Source of the DNA: Alectoria sarmentosa | Lineage: Eukaryota; Ascomycota; Lecanoromycetes; Lecanorales; Parmeliaceae | NCBI GenBank assembly: GCA_009733775.1 | Contig: WOGZ01000290.1 | Span: 1 to 42,059 of the forward strand | Direction of reading: 5' to 3' | Length of the DNA: 42,059 nt | Shown: piece by piece, positions 21,700 through 35,816 of the stretch | Layout: each line of letters begins with the position of its first letter | Numbering within the stretch: position 1 is the stretch's first letter | Notes under the pieces: generated by a model | Database searches by the model: none | The model's input: the letters and a program-made list of their open reading frames with translations, nothing else | What the model was told of the DNA's origin: nothing | Translations under genes and position numbers: made by a program

Positions 21700-24600
21700 A
21701 AACGATATTTCAATTCGATTAATTAACGAAATTTCTCGAATTTATTCTTAAAGAAGACTTTGATAAAATCGTCGATTATTTATTAATCGATAAAAATATA
21801 TTTTAAAACGACATTCTCGATGATGATTTTTTTTTATATATAATGATGTTGAATGTTAATATGCTTAATATAAACATGAAATTAAAAGTTTTTGATTAAC
21901 GTTATAACGTTTTAATTGTCGCAATAAATTATCATTATTTGAAAACATTTAACGTTTAAATTAAATTAATTAAAAAATTCGCACAATTAAATCACTTTTT
22001 TAATAATTTAAATTTAATCGATATATTCAATCTCATAAATTGAAAACGTTATTATAAATTATTATTTAAAAAATCAATTAATTATCGCATTATTTATATC
22101 AAAAACGTATTTAAAAATAAAATATCAAATATTTTAATCGCTTGTTCAATTAATATCGATATAATTTATAAAAGATTTAAAATCGTTTCGAAACATAAAT
22201 TATCAATTTTTTTTATGATTAAAATATCGAAAAATGCGTTTAATTGCGCTTCAATAAAAAATATCAAAATTCGAATCATATCGAAAAATCATTAAAATTG
22301 CGAAGACGATATTCGAGCGCATATTCAACATCGCATATATAAAAAAATCAATAACAAATTGATAAACGTGACGAGATTCTTCAATGATCACGAAATCATT
22401 TTCGACGATATAAAATTTATCGTTAATAATGAAAATTAAAATAATCATTAATTCAATCATGTTATGATCGATAATAAAAAATTCGATATAAATTATCTAT
22501 TTAAAACGCAAAATGCGATTAATACGATCTTTTACGATCGTTATGTCGAGATAATAAATGCATAAACTTAAATTAATCATCTCAAATTTTTTATAAAATT
22601 TATTTTTAATCGTTTAAATATCGATTTTATCGAGATTTATAAACAAAATGTTATTTATATAAATAATAATGATGATAATATTATTAATGAACATCAAAAA
22701 ATCAATAACGATAAATTCGAAATTCAATTTTTCGAAATACGTAATGAGGATATTATATTAAATTTTAAAAAATTATTTTAAATCGTATAACGTTTTTATA
22801 AGCTTATAAACCTTATTCTCTTTATCTTTGATTTCAAATTTTATAAATTATATCATATAAATTGTTTTTTCGATATCGTTATATAAAAAAACGATTTTGA
22901 CGTTTATTTGTTTAAATTTTTAATTTAAGATTATCATAAAGACGAAAATGATTTTATAATTTATAAATTTAATTATTAAAACGAAAATTTCGTTAAAATC
23001 GATCTTTTTTTATTATTCGAAATTATGAATCATTTAACGAGTTTTATGTCGAATAATCTCGTTAATAAAATCTTTTTTAATTTTATAAATTTATTTATTT
23101 ATTTTTTAAAACACGCGTATTCGAAAATAAATTTATTAAAATTTAAATGTTATTGATAATGAGAGAGTTGATTTCGTTTTATATAATCATTTATTAATGC
23201 ATTTTGCGATAAAAGTTCATTATAATCTTTTTAAAACTTTGAAATTTATAAAATTTAATGAAAACGACTTTTGTTAATAAAACGAAAAAATTCGAAATGA
23301 AATTTCGATATAATCTCATAATTTCGAACGATTTTATAATGAAAATAAATTTAAAAACTTTATTGATCATAAAGCGAATGATAAACTTAAACGTCGATGT
23401 GAATAAAGATGAAAAAATCGCAATATTATCATTAAACGTATTAAACGATCATTTTATTGCGAATTTCAAATCAAATGAATTTAAAACGATTACGATTTTT
23501 AACGAAATCCTTTTTGAAATTAAAATGAAATTAAATAAATCATTAATCTTCTTTTCGACGATAATTGCATATCTCTTTTAACGCTTCTTTTTTGAAATTA
23601 TAAACAAAAAAAAAGATAAATGATCTTAATGTTCGATGTTCTCAACGAATTTACGTTTATTACGATAAATATCAATTTATTTCTCGACGATAACGATGTT
23701 CAATTCGAAAAAAAATAAATTTAAAAAAAACGTTATCGATTCAATTAACATTAAAAATAACAATTATCTCACCGCTATTTAAAAATATACAATTATTTTT
23801 ATTTTGATATCTTAAAAAACGCCCTTTAACGGCGCGATTTTGATATTTCTTTTAATTAATATTACGAAAAACAATTTAATAATAATCGATTTAATCGATA
23901 ATGCGTAAATGAAATATATTAAAAAAAAACTCGATATTGATTTCGAATAAAATAATGTCATAATTAATAATGAATTAAATATTACGAAGAGTATTGATCG
24001 CTCAAACGAATTTTGTTTAATATTTTTAAAACAACTTGTTTTTTTTTAAACATAACGCTCGCTTTATGTTAAATAATAACATTTAAATATTTAAATTTAT
24101 TATTCATTTAAAAATTATCAAGCATAATGTTTTTTCAAATAATATTTTTAAATAATCGAAAAGCTTTTATTTGATAATTATCGAATTCAATATCACAATT
24201 AATGCGAAAACGAATACATTTATTATCATTATGTTTCGAATCATTAAAAAACATCTTAAATGCGACAAAAATTGTTAAATTAAACTTATTAAACAATAAA
24301 TAAATATCAAATCGAAAGATTTTATCGTTAAAAAAGATGATTATTCATTTAAAATTATTTCAAAAAACATCGAAAAAATCTTAAAGGTTATTATAAATTA
24401 AATCGTTTTATCATTTTTTAAAAACAATGTGTTATTTATATAATTTCATTTTTATATTAATTATAAAGCATAATTTGTAAATATCGTCGAGAAATAAAAT
24501 GAAAAGATTTATTTCAACGCACATTTTGATCAACTTTTTGAGATTTTGAATGTTCAAATGATTATAATATGCGTGTCATATGCGAAAAATTACTTTATCA

Positions 24601-26810
24601 ATTTGAGACTTCGACAAAAATTTTAAAAAATTTTGATTGTCAAAAATAAATTCAATTGAGGATTCATTATAAATGAAGATTTTTTTATTAACGATTGTTA
24701 AAATTAAGAAGGTTTTTTTTCAAATATCGAATACATATAAACGATTTTAAATACGTTTGAAAAAAAAAACGTTATTTTTCGACGATAATGTCGTCAAAAA
24801 TAAAAATAAAAAAAAATTCTTATTTTTTCAATTGTTTTTTAAAAATAAAATTGAAATCGTAATTAGATATAAATCAAATATTTCGAAAAATTAAAATGCG
24901 TTTAACATTATTCATCTTGTATTTAATTTCGATATTTTCGAAATCAATAATTATACGATTATTAATAAAATCATTTATAAAACGTGAAAATTAAAAAGAT
25001 TTAAAAATCTTAAAGATCGAAAAGATGTGAATTATATGTTAAATGTAAACACAATTTCGAAATCAAAAAAAAGATACTATTGTTATAATGAATAAAGCAG
25101 TAATTTACGCTTTATCGATAATTTTAAATTTAATAATCTTATAAACCTTTTTATTTAAAACGTTAAAATTTATGATAAATTCGAAAATCGTTTTAAAAGC
25201 GACGAGAGCAGCGATAAAAATAATAAAAATAATAAAAATAATAAAATAATGAGCGATTTTGAATTTAATAATTATTATAATTGCGTTAACATTATTAGTT
25301 TGATTTTTTGATTTTTTAACAAATTTGAATTCAAAGTTTTTTTCTTTTCGATCACGTTTTTTATAATTTTTATAATCACGATTATTATAATTATCGCGAT
25401 TATCGCGATCTTCGCGATCTCTTTTATTTATATTATTCTCATTTAAACGTTTATTACGTTAATCGCATTCGTTAATATTATATTAATTCTTTTTATAATA
25501 AATACAATATTTATAAGTTTGAATATAAATGTGAAAATTATTAAAATTTGCGCTCATTTAAATGCGATGTTTGATGACATTTTTAACGATAATAAAAATA
25601 AAAATAAATTATTAAATATATTTAAAAAAATCGTTAATAATAACGGCGAGCATATAAATTTTCGAATGTGTGAAATCGAATAAATTGATGATGATATTAA
25701 GAAATCGAATTATCGCATAATTTAATATTTATTTAATCTCACGATCTTTATTATAAACGTTATAAATTTAATTATAATTTTCGCGATATATATTATATTA
25801 AAAATTCAAATTTTTATAAAAATAATAAATTTTTTAATTTTTATTAAAAAGAAAAACCGCTTGATCGAATTGATTCTTGAATTTTCGAATAACGTTTATA
25901 AAAATATTAATATATTTTTACGATTTGTTTTCGCAAATAATCAAAATGAAAAATTTCAATTTAAAAATAATAAAAATAAAGATGTTAAAATCTCGAAATT
26001 TATATTTTTCGAATTTTTTTTAAACATTAAAGACATTAATATAATATTCGATTTTATTTCGAAAATTGTTTTCGTAACGAATTCTCATTATCGTATAAAT
26101 TTTATTATACATTTCGATTTAAATTGAAATATTTGTTTTAATAATAATAAACTTTATTTCGACGATTAAACGATTATTCGAAACGTCTTTTATTTTAATA
26201 ATAAGGTTTTCGATAAACATAATCGTATTGATTTCGATTCAATATTATACTTTAATTAAATTTAAAAAGTTTTGCATTTAACGTTTTCATTTGATATAAT
26301 TGATAATTTTTATAAATATTTCAATCTTTTCAAATTGATTTAAGAAAATCGAAAGTTTGATTTCAAAATGTTTAAATATAATGTTTAAAAAAAATTGATT
26401 TAAATTTTAAAATTTAAGAGCTCGCGAAGTTTAAATTTGCATTATTTATATTCGAAAAAATGATTTACGATAAAATAAAATTTGAGAAAAGAAATTTGAT
26501 TTACGATGTAAAAATTTTAAAAATGATTAAGATAAACGGCGTCGAAGAAATTAAACGTGTTTTGAAATCGAAAAGCTTTTCGTTCGTGATAAGTTTTGAT
26601 AATGATTTAAAAGTTGATTATTTTGAAATAAAAATGAAATTAACGTAAAAGTTTAAAATAAAATCGTTATCGTTATCGTTATCGTTATCGCTGTTTAAAA
26701 AACGTTTAAAAGTTTATAAAATTTCAAAGATATGAGAGAAATTCCTTTGAGCTTTAAAATTAATTCGATATAATTTAAACTTTCGTTTACGAAAAATCTC
26801 AACGTTATAA
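21700..26810 (-). pseudogene. Ty1/copia gag-pol of element B, decayed
   Basis: Same domain order as A, on the minus strand: gag (about 26810-25200) with the acidic hexamer run and RDN run; integrase (about 24600-23650) starting at the HARYNH-like block near 24590; RT (about 23250-22500); and the RT/RNase H junction in open frame 22460-22251, with NDKFYIVENDFVIIEESRH and SNIVFAI, typical of copia after RT. The frame ends near 21705. More transitions and stops than A. The plus-strand frames 23258-23581, 25861-26127 and 26460-26648 are antisense shadows that also occur antisense in A and C. Confidence 0.85.
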
Positions 26811-27378
26811 TCGAAAAAATATTTAATAATGTTTAAAAAGGCGATAAATTTAATAAATTTAATAAAAAATATAAAAGCATAAAAATGCTGTTTTAAAGAG
26901 ACATCGTTTAATTTTATAAATTATAACGAATTTATAAAAAGTTCGTTATTCGAATTATATCAATCGTTTTAATAATTAAATGATTTCTTTAAAAGGAGAA
27001 CGATAGGGCTTCGAAATCGAAAACGAGATTAATAATTTCATTTCGCTCATTTAAAACCTTCGAATATAACATCGTTATTATTAAATCGCTTTGTAATAAA
27101 AACTTTTTTCCCTTTAATTTTCGAAATAAAGGATTTTTTTTTTGCGCTTTAATTTTAATATGTTAAACACGCGAGATAAAAGATGATTTTTTTTTAATTA
27201 ATTATTAACCTTTATCTTTGACTTTTTAATCTTCATTGCGAATATTTCGCAATTGAATTATTAAATATAATTATCATTATCGAGTTTTTGAATAAAGCGA
27301 TTTATAAAACGAAAATATGTTATTTATCGTTTTAACTTATCTCACGTAGGGAAATTAATAATGTTTTAAAGATTTAAT

Positions 27379-27405
27379 GATCACGTGATCACGTGATCAC
27401 GATCG
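27379..27405. promoter_or_regulatory. Tandem ATCACGTG palindromes in the B leader
   Basis: The word ATCACGTG occurs twice, followed by ATCACGATCG, giving overlapping perfect palindromes with two CACGTG boxes. Element A has a single ATCACGTG at the corresponding place (about 8459-8466). A binding role is not shown. Confidence 0.4.
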
Positions 27406-27877
27406 CATAACAACTTTTAATAATTTCGATATATCACGATTATCTACGATATGTCTTAAATCGTTTTATTTTGTTTTGAACGAAAACGAGAGCGATGCGA
27501 ATATTGATAAAAGCGATCGAATATTAATAACGTTTCAACGCTCGAAAAAACGATATTGATTTTTAAAAACGCTCGTAATTCTCGAAAAAACGTTATTAAT
27601 TATCAAAAAAAGCGTTTTAAGTATCGTTAATTTTTAACGTTACTCTTTTTACGCTCGTTTTTTTATAATTTTTATACACTCTCATTATAAACGAATTATA
27701 ATCGTTTCGATTCAAATAATTATTTTATAATGAATATTATTTATATTAAAAAGATTACATTATATAAATGTAACGATTTTTATAATTAATGTTTTCATTA
27801 CGATAAATATAAAAATGTTTAAAAATAATTTCAATTATAATGAATAATAAATAGATCATATTATAACAATGTCGATA

Positions 27878-27896
27878 TAAATTCGAATTCATAATT
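27878..27896 (-). other. Primer-binding site of element B
   Basis: The minus strand reads AATTATGAATTCGAATTTA directly after the 5' LTR. It is the mutated counterpart of GGTTATGAGCCCGA in element D. Confidence 0.7.
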
Positions 27897-28040
27897 TGTT
27901 AAAATATAAAATAAAACACTTAATTGTATTATTTTAAAAGTATTATGAAAAAAAGAGCGATTTATATATGAGCGCATTAAGTGTATATTAATACGCACGT
28001 GACCGTCAACGTTTAACATCACGTGATTCGAATTTCAACA
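27897..28040 (-). repeat. 144-bp 5' LTR of copia element B
   Basis: Plus strand from TGTTAAAATATAAAA to GAATTTCAACA. Next to the primer-binding site on its left, and followed by the AATTG target duplication. Confidence 0.93.
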
Positions 28041-28091
28041 AATTGCTCGAAAACGTTTTGCGTAAACATTTTATCGATTTGAAATAAAATT
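28041..28091 (+). pseudogene. 51-bp G1 integrase fragment between B and C
   Basis: After removal of the duplicated AATTG, this piece continues the G1 frame: NRLLENVLRKHFIDLK spans the B junction, then a stop at a Trp position and N lead into element C. Its last five bases AAATT are the left target duplication of C. It shows that both copia elements entered the same integrase gene. Confidence 0.85.
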
Positions 28092-28235
28092 TGTTGAAAT
28101 TCGGGTTACGTGACGTCAAGCCTTGACGATTACGTGCGCATTAATATACACTTAATACGTTCGTATATAAATCGCTCTTTCTTTCGTAATACTTTTAAAA
28201 CAATATAATTAAATGTTTTATTTCATATTTTGACA
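28092..28235 (+). repeat. 144-bp 5' LTR of copia element C
   Basis: TGTTGAAATTCG to TTTTGACA. The CACGTG hairpin is present but both outer boxes have become TACGTG. The TATATAAA box is kept. Confidence 0.94.
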
Positions 28236-28254
28236 AGTTATAAACCCGAATTTG
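28236..28254 (+). other. Primer-binding site of element C
   Basis: AGTTATAAACCCGAATTTG directly after the 5' LTR. It differs from the initiator-Met tRNA-derived core by G-to-A changes only. Confidence 0.72.
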
Positions 28255-29309
28255 CATCGACATTATTATAATATGATTTATTTATTATTTATTATAATTG
28301 AAATTATTTTTAAACATTTTTATATTTATCGCAATGAAAGCATTAATTATAAAAATCGTTATATTTATATAATGTAATCTTTTTAATGTGAATAATGCTC
28401 GTTATAAAATGATTATTTAAATTAAAACGATTATGATTCGTTTATAATGAAGATATATAAAGATCGCAAAAGAACGAGCGCAAAAAAAAAAATGTTAAAA
28501 ATTAACGACATTTAAAACGCTCTTTTTGATAATCAATAACGTTTTTTCGAAAATTATAAGCGTTTTTAAAAATTAATATCGCTTTTTCGAGCGTTGAAAC
28601 GTTATTAATATTCGATCACTTTCGTCAATATTCGCATCGTTTTTTTAATTTCATTTAAAACAAAATAAAACGATTCGAGACATATCGTAAATAATTGTGA
28701 TATATCGAAATTATTAAAAATTGTTATGCGATTATAATCACGTAATCGTTAAGTTTTTGAAACATTATTAATTTTTTTATATAAAACACGTTAAAACGAT
28801 AAATGATATATTTTCGTTTTATAAATCGTTTTATTTAAAATTCGATAACGATAATTATATTTGACGATTTAATTACGAAATATTCACAATGAAAATCAAA
28901 AAGTCAAAGATAAAAACAAATGTTAACAATCAATCAAGAAAAAATTACGTTTTATTTCGCGTATTTAATATGTTAAAGTCAAAGCGCAAAGAGAAAAAAT
29001 TCTTTATTTCGAAAATCAAAAAAGAAGAAGTTTTTATTATATAATGATTTAACGATAATAATATTATATTCGAGCGCTTTAAGCGAGCGAAACAAAATTG
29101 TTAATTTCGTTTTCGATTTTAAAGTTCTATTATCCTTCTTTTAGGGTTTTTTAATCATTAAAATAATTAATATAATTCGAATAACGTACTCATCACGAAT
29201 TCGCTGCGATTTATAAAATTAAATGATTTCTTTTCAAAATAATATTCTTATGTCTTTATACTTTTTTCAAAATTCATCAAATTTATCGTCTTTTTAAACA
29301 TCGTCGAAT

Positions 29310-32300
29310 ACTTTTTCGATTGCGAGACAAAGATTTTTCGCAAACGAAAATCTAAATTATATCGAATCAATTTTAAGACTCAACGAGATTTTTCTTATAT
29401 TCTCAAAATCTTATAAATTTTTAAACATTTTTTGAATAACGATAGCGATAGCGATAACGATAACGATAACGATTTTATTTTAAACTCCTACGTTGATTTT
29501 ATTCTTATTTCGAAATAATCAATTTTTAAATTATTATCAAAATCTATTATTAATAAAGAGCTTTTTAATTTCAAAAAACGCTTTATTTCTTCAACGTCGT
29601 TTATCTTAATCATTTTTAAAAAATTTATTATATAAACCTTATTATTCTTAAATTTTATTTCATTATAAATTATTTTTTCGAACACAAATTTAAGCGCAAG
29701 CTCAAATTTAAATTTCGCGAATTTTTAAATTTTAAAACTTAAATCAACTCTTTTTAAATATTATATTCGAACATTTTAAAATCAAATTTTCGATTTTTTT
29801 GATTTAATTTGAAAAGGTTAAAATGTTTATGAAAATTATTAATTATATTAAATGAAAATATTAAATGTAAGATTTTTTAAATTTGATTAAATTATAATAT
29901 TGAATCGAAATCGATATAATTATATTTATCGAAAACTTTATCATTAAAATAAAAGACGTTTCGAATAATCGCTTAATCGTTAAAACAAAATCTATTATTA
30001 TTAAAATAAATATTTTAATTTGAATCGAAACGTATAATAAAATTTGTATAATGATAAAAATTTATTACGAAGACAATTTTCGAAATAAAATCGAATATCA
30101 TTGTCAAGAGAATCGCCATGTTGCTATGTTGCCAAGCTCATTGTGCCTGCCTAACAGACGATATCTTATCAAGTTCATGGCTTGGCAAGAAGTTGATAGA
30201 TAGCCAATTCTCATAGAAGAATCAATCAACTTACAATCACCCAAAATATGACCTTTCTGATGTATCACATTGTCGACATCATTGTGTCGTCAACCATGAG
30301 CATATCGTCTATCATGAACTTAACAAGCATCTCATAGTCAATGAACCGTATTCCCAACAATCATATTAATGTTTTTAATGTTTAGAAAAAGCTCGAAAAA
30401 TATAAATTTCAAGATTTTAATATTTTTAATTTTATTATTTTTAAATTAAAATCTTTTATTTTGATCGTTTGCGAAAATAAATCGTAAAAATATGTTAATA
30501 TTTTTATAAACGTTATTTGAAAATTTAAAAATTAATTCGATCGAGCGATTTTTCTTTTTGATGAAAATTGAAAAATTTATTATTTTTATAAAAAGTTGAG
30601 TTCTCAATATAATGCGTATCGCGAAAATTATAATTAAATTCATAACGTTTATAATGAAAATTGTGAAATTAAATAAACGTTGAATTATGCGATAATTCGA
30701 TTTTTTAACATCGTTATTAATTTATTCGATTTTATATATTCGAAAATTTATGCGCTCATCGTTATTATTAACGATTTTTTTAAATATATTTAATAATTCA
30801 TATTTGTTTTTATTATTATTAAAGATATTATCGAATATTATATTTAAACGAGCGCAAATTTTAACAATTTTCGCATTTATATTCAAATTTATAAATATTA
30901 TATTTATTATAAAAAGAATTAATATAATATCAATAAATGCGATTAACGTAATAAACGATTTAATGAATCGAGCGATGCAAATAAGAGAGATCGCGGAAAT
31001 CGCGATAACCGCGATAATTATAATAATTATAATAATCGTGAAAATCGTGAAGGTTATAATCGAGAAAAAAAAAATTCGAATTTAAATTCGTTGAAAAAAA
31101 AGATCAATTTGATAATATTAATGCAATTATAACGATTATTTAATTTAAAATCGCCCGTTGCTTTATCGCTTATATTAATTTTATTATTTTTATTATTTTT
31201 ATTGTTTTCATCGTTTTTAAATCGACTTTCGAATTCATCGCAAACTTTAACGTTTTGAATAAAAAGGTTTATAAAATTATCAAGTTTAAAGTTGTCGATA
31301 AAGCGCAAATTATTGTTTTATTCATTATAATAACAATGTTTATTTTTTGATTTCGCGATTATATTTACATTTAACATATAATTTATATCTTTTTAATCTT
31401 TAAAATCTTTAAACTTTTTCAATTTTCACGTTTTATAAATAATTTTATTAATAATCACATGATTATTGATTTCGAAAATATCGAATTTAAATGCAAAATG
31501 AATAATGTTAAGCGCATTTTAATTTTTCGAAACGTTTAATTTATATCTGATTGCGATTTTAATTTCATTTTTGAAAAATAATTAAAAAAGCAAATTTTTT
31601 TTTCAAATTTTTTTTTCGATAATATTGTCGTCGAAAAGCAACGTTTTTTTTTAAACGTATTTAAAATCGTTTATATGCGCTCGATATTTGAAAAGAAACC
31701 TTTTCAATTTTAATAATCATTAATAAAAAGATTTTCGTTTATGATGAGTTTTCAATTAAACTTATTCTTAATAATCAAAAATCTTAATTTTTATCGAAAT
31801 CTCAAATTGATAAAACAATTCTTCGCATATGACACGCATATTACGATTATTTAAATGTTCAAAATTTCAGAAAATTGATCAAAATGTGCGTTGAAATGAA
31901 TTTTTTCATTTCACTCTTCGACGATATTTGCGAATCATATTTTATAATCAATATAAAAATGAAATTACATAAGCGACACATTATTTTTAAAAAATGATAA
32001 AACGTTTTAATTTATAACGATTTTTAAAGTTCATTTGATACCTTTTGAAATGACTTTGAATAAATGATTATTTTTTTCGACGATAAAATTTTTCGATTTA
32101 ACGTTTATTTGTTATTCGATAAATCTAATTTAACAATTTTTGTCGCGTTCAAAATGTTTTTTAATGATTTAAAATATAACGATAATAAATGTATTCGCTT
32201 TCGCATTAATTGCGATATTAAATTCGATAATTATTAAATAAAAGTCTTTTAATTGTTTAAAAATATTATTTGAAAAAATATCGTGCTTGATAATTTTCAA

Positions 32301-34705
32301 ATAAATGATAAATTTAAACGTTTAAACGTTATTATTTAATATAAAATAAACATTATATTTAAAAAAAAAAAAATTTAAAAATATTAAATAAAATTCGTTC
32401 GAGCAATTAATATTCTTCGCAATATTCAATTTATCATCGATTATAAAATTATTTCATTTAAAATTAATATCCGGTTTTTTTTTAATGTATCTCATTTACG
32501 CATTATCAATCAAATCGATTATTATCAAATTGTGTTTCGCAATATTGATTGAAAAAAATATTAAGATCGCGTCATTAAAAAGCGTTTTTTAAAATATCAA
32601 GATAAGAATTATCACATCTTTTTTAACAACGATGAAATAATTATTATCTTTAATATTAATTAAATTAATAACGTTTTTTTTAAACTCATTTTTTTCGAAT
32701 TAAGCATCGTTATTATCGAGAAATAAATTAACATTTATCGCAATAAACGTAAACTCGTTAAAAATATCAAATATCAAAATCATTTATTTTTCTTTTCATT
32801 TATAATTTTAAAAAAAAAAACGTTAAAAGAGGTATATAATTATCGAAAAAAAGGTTAATGATTTATTTAATTTCATTTCAATTTTAAAAAGGATTTCGTC
32901 AAAAGTCGTAATCGTTTTAAATGCATCTAATTTAAAATTTATAATTAAACGATCGTTTGATACGCTCAGCGATAATAATGTAATTTTTTTATTCTTATTT
33001 ATATCGACGATCAAATTTATCACTCGTTTTATAATTAATAAAATTTTCGAATTTATTTTTATTATAAAATCGTTCGAAATTATAAAGTTATATCGAATTC
33101 TCATTTCGAATTTTTTTATTTTATTAATAAAAATCACTTTTATTAAATCTTATAAATCTCGAAATTTCAAAAAAATTATAACGAATTTTTATTATAAAAT
33201 GTATTAATAAATAATTATATAAAACGAAATCGATTTTCTCATTATTAATAATATTTGAATTTTAATGAATTTATTTTCGAATGCGCGTGTTTTAAAAGGC
33301 AAATGAATTTATAAAATTAAAAAAAAACTTATTAATGAAATCGTACGGCACAAAGTTCGTTAAATGATTCATGATTTCGAATAATGAAAAAAGATCGATT
33401 TTAACGAAATTTTCGTCTTAATAATCGAACTTATAAATTATAAAGTTATTTTCGTTTTTACGATAATTTTGAATTGAAAGTTTAAATAAATGAACGTTAA
33501 AATCGTTTTTTTATATAACGATGTTGAAAAAACAATTTATGTGATGCAATTTATGAGATTTAAAATAAAAAATAAAAAAAATAAGATTTATAAACTTATG
33601 AAAACATTATACGACTTAAAATAATTTTTTTAAAATATAATATAATATAATATTTTCGTTATGTACCTCAAAAAATTGAATTTCGAATTTATTATTATTG
33701 ATTTTTCAATATTCATTAATAACATTATTATCGTCGTTATTTATATAAACGATATTTTATTTATAAGTTTCGATAAAATCGATATTTAAACGATTAAAAA
33801 TAGACTTTATAAAAAATTTGAGATGATCGATTTGAATTTATATATTTATTATTTCGATATAATAATCGTAAAAAATCGTATTAATCGTATTCTACGTTTT
33901 AAATAAATAATTTATATCGAAAAATTTCTTATTGATCATGATATGATTGAATCCGCGATCATTTCAATTTTCATCATTAATGATAAATTTTATATCATCG
34001 AAAATGATTTCGTGATTATTAAAAAATATCATCACGTTTATCAATCTGTTGTCGATTTTCTTATATATGCGATATTAAACACGCGCTCGAATATCGTTTT
34101 CGCAATTTTAATAATTTTTCGATATAATTCGAACTTTGATATTTTTCATTAAAGCGCAATTAAACGCATTTTTCGATATTTTAATTATATAAAAAATTGA
34201 TAATTTATATTTCGAAACGATTTTAAATCTTTCGTAAATTATATCGATGTTGATTAAATAAATGATTAAGATATTTGACGTTTCATTTTTAAATACGTTT
34301 TTGATATAAATAATATAATAATTAATTGATTTTTCAAACGATAATTTATAATAATGTTTGTAATTTATAAAATCGAATATATTAATCAAATTTAAATTAT
34401 CAAAAAGACGATTTAATTGCGCGAATTTTTTAATTAATTTAATTCAAATGTTAAATGCTTTCAAATAATAATGATTTATTACGATAATTAAAATGTTATA
34501 ACGTTAATTAAAAATTCTCAATTTTATGTTTATATCAAATATATTAACATTTAATATCATTATATATGAGAATAAATCATTGTCGAGAATGTTATTTTAA
34601 AGTATGTTTTTATCGATTAATAAATAATTAACGATTTTATTAAAACTCTCTTTAAGAACAAGTTCGAAAGATTTCGTTAATTAATCGAATTGAAACATCG
34701 GTTAT
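29310..34705 (+). pseudogene. Ty1/copia gag-pol of element C, decayed
   Basis: Homologous to A 9030-14140 throughout. Gag (about 29310-31100) has the acidic run at 29438-29473 and is interrupted by the 258-bp insertion. Integrase starts near 31830, where the second zinc His reads Tyr. RT spans about 33230-33900, with Y-I-N-D in place of YVDD. Open frame 33943-34152 carries the RT/RNase H junction (IIENDFVIIKKYHHVYQ, SNIVFAI), equivalent to the B frame at 22460-22251. The frame ends near 34705. Minus-strand frames at 29488-29685, 30446-30643, 31054-31308, 32823-33137 and 34108-34389 are shadows. Confidence 0.87.
30102..30359. mobile_element. 258-bp unmutated insertion, probable solo LTR
   Basis: Starts TGTCAAGAG and ends TTCCCAACA, so it has the TG...CA ends of an LTR. 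It is flanked by ATCAT on both sides (30097-30101, 30360-30364). Elements A and B have the uninterrupted site (ATTAT). Its base composition is ordinary, rich in CpA and CpC, in sharp contrast to the surrounding sequence. No long terminal inverted repeats, primer site or open frame were seen. A solo LTR of an unrelated LTR element fits best; a small non-autonomous element is possible. Orientation unknown. Confidence 0.8.
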
Positions 34706-35805
34706 AAATGATTCTTTGCGTTAACTTTAAAGAAATCGTTATTATAATTTTAAGAAAATTATCATTATAATTTTGATGAAATAATTATTATTTAATTTCA
34801 AAAAAGCAATTATCATTCGTGAAATCAATTTAATGTTATTATTCAACAATTTCAAAAAAGCGATTTTATTAATTTTCATGTTTCGAATAATCGATCGAAT
34901 TTATTCGCAAAATTTTAATTATTAATCTTGACGTTCTTTATGAATAAACTTTTATTTATTAAAATTTAATTTGAAATTAATTTGTTATTATTGCATTTAT
35001 AATCATAAACTTGCGAATATTTATTCAAAAGGTTTATATTTATGTGCGATTCAAATTTGAAAACAATATCATTATTTAAAAGATCGTTATCGTCAAAATT
35101 GTTTAATTATTCACGAAAATTCTTTAATAATATAATTTTTAAGTGTTTTTAAATGCTTTTAGGCGTCATTATAATTATTATATTTATTCTTTTAAACATC
35201 ATTGTCATTATTATTATCATCATCAACATCGTCGCAATATATCGATCACAATTTGCATACATTTTATCAATTATTATTGTTAAACATTAATATCTTAAAA
35301 CGGCCCTCATAGACCTCTCGATCGATCGTATATATGCATATACAATTCGAAACATATCGTTCAATCGGAAAATTTATTTTCACATATATTCATCGATTAT
35401 GTATTATTCGATTTTTGATGTGCATCAAATAAATTGAAAATAAATTTGTCAAAAAACGATTTTTTCGTTAAAAAGTGGATTTTTTTTTATATAACATCGT
35501 GACGAATATGTTCAAAAGGATATAATCATTTTCAAATTTCGATTTTTTTCGAATTTTTATTGTTTTTATTCGGTTTTGAACATCGCGAGTTTCGAATCTC
35601 GTATTTTAAAATTTGAGTGTCTTAAAAAGTATAGAGGATGATAAGAAAATATGAGATGATTTCACGTTTATAATTCAACATTACGATTCACTTTTGTTAT
35701 TCGACGTTAATTTTCACGTTTATAACTCGACGTTACGATTCACTTTTGTTATTCGACGTTGATTTTCATTTTTATAATTCGAAATTTAGATTTAAAAAGA
35801 TTCGA
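34706..35805 (+). other. 3' region of copia element C
   Basis: Homologous to A 14141-15350, without coding signal. It holds the conserved block at 35417-35535 and about two units of the 52-bp minisatellite at 35660-35780. It ends at the purine tract GCGAAAAGAAA (35806-35816). Confidence 0.7.
35660..35780 (+). repeat. 52-bp minisatellite, about two units, in C
   Basis: Units start at 35681 and 35733 with TTACGATTCACTTTTG, the C-to-T form of the A unit start. Fewer units than in A. Confidence 0.8.
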
Positions 35806-35816
35806 GCGAAAAGAAA

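Larger units (their letters stand above)
20521..28040 (-). mobile_element. Full-length Ty1/copia element B, 7,520 bp
   Basis: Inverted relative to A and C. Its 144-bp LTRs are at 27897-28040 (5') and 20521-20664 (3'). The flanks GATTG (20516-20520) and AATTG (28041-28045) are a target duplication with one G/A difference, as expected if mutation followed insertion. Primer-binding site at 27878-27896 and polypurine tract at 20665-20675, both minus strand. It lies inside the integrase region of G1, whose frame resumes after it. Shortest of the three copies, with one minisatellite unit. Confidence 0.94.

Noticed and set aside
30750..31085. 111-codon plus-strand frame in element C
   Set aside because: Lies in the gag region, but the protein is Ile/Asn low complexity, and it ends in the NRD repeat read out of the expected frame.
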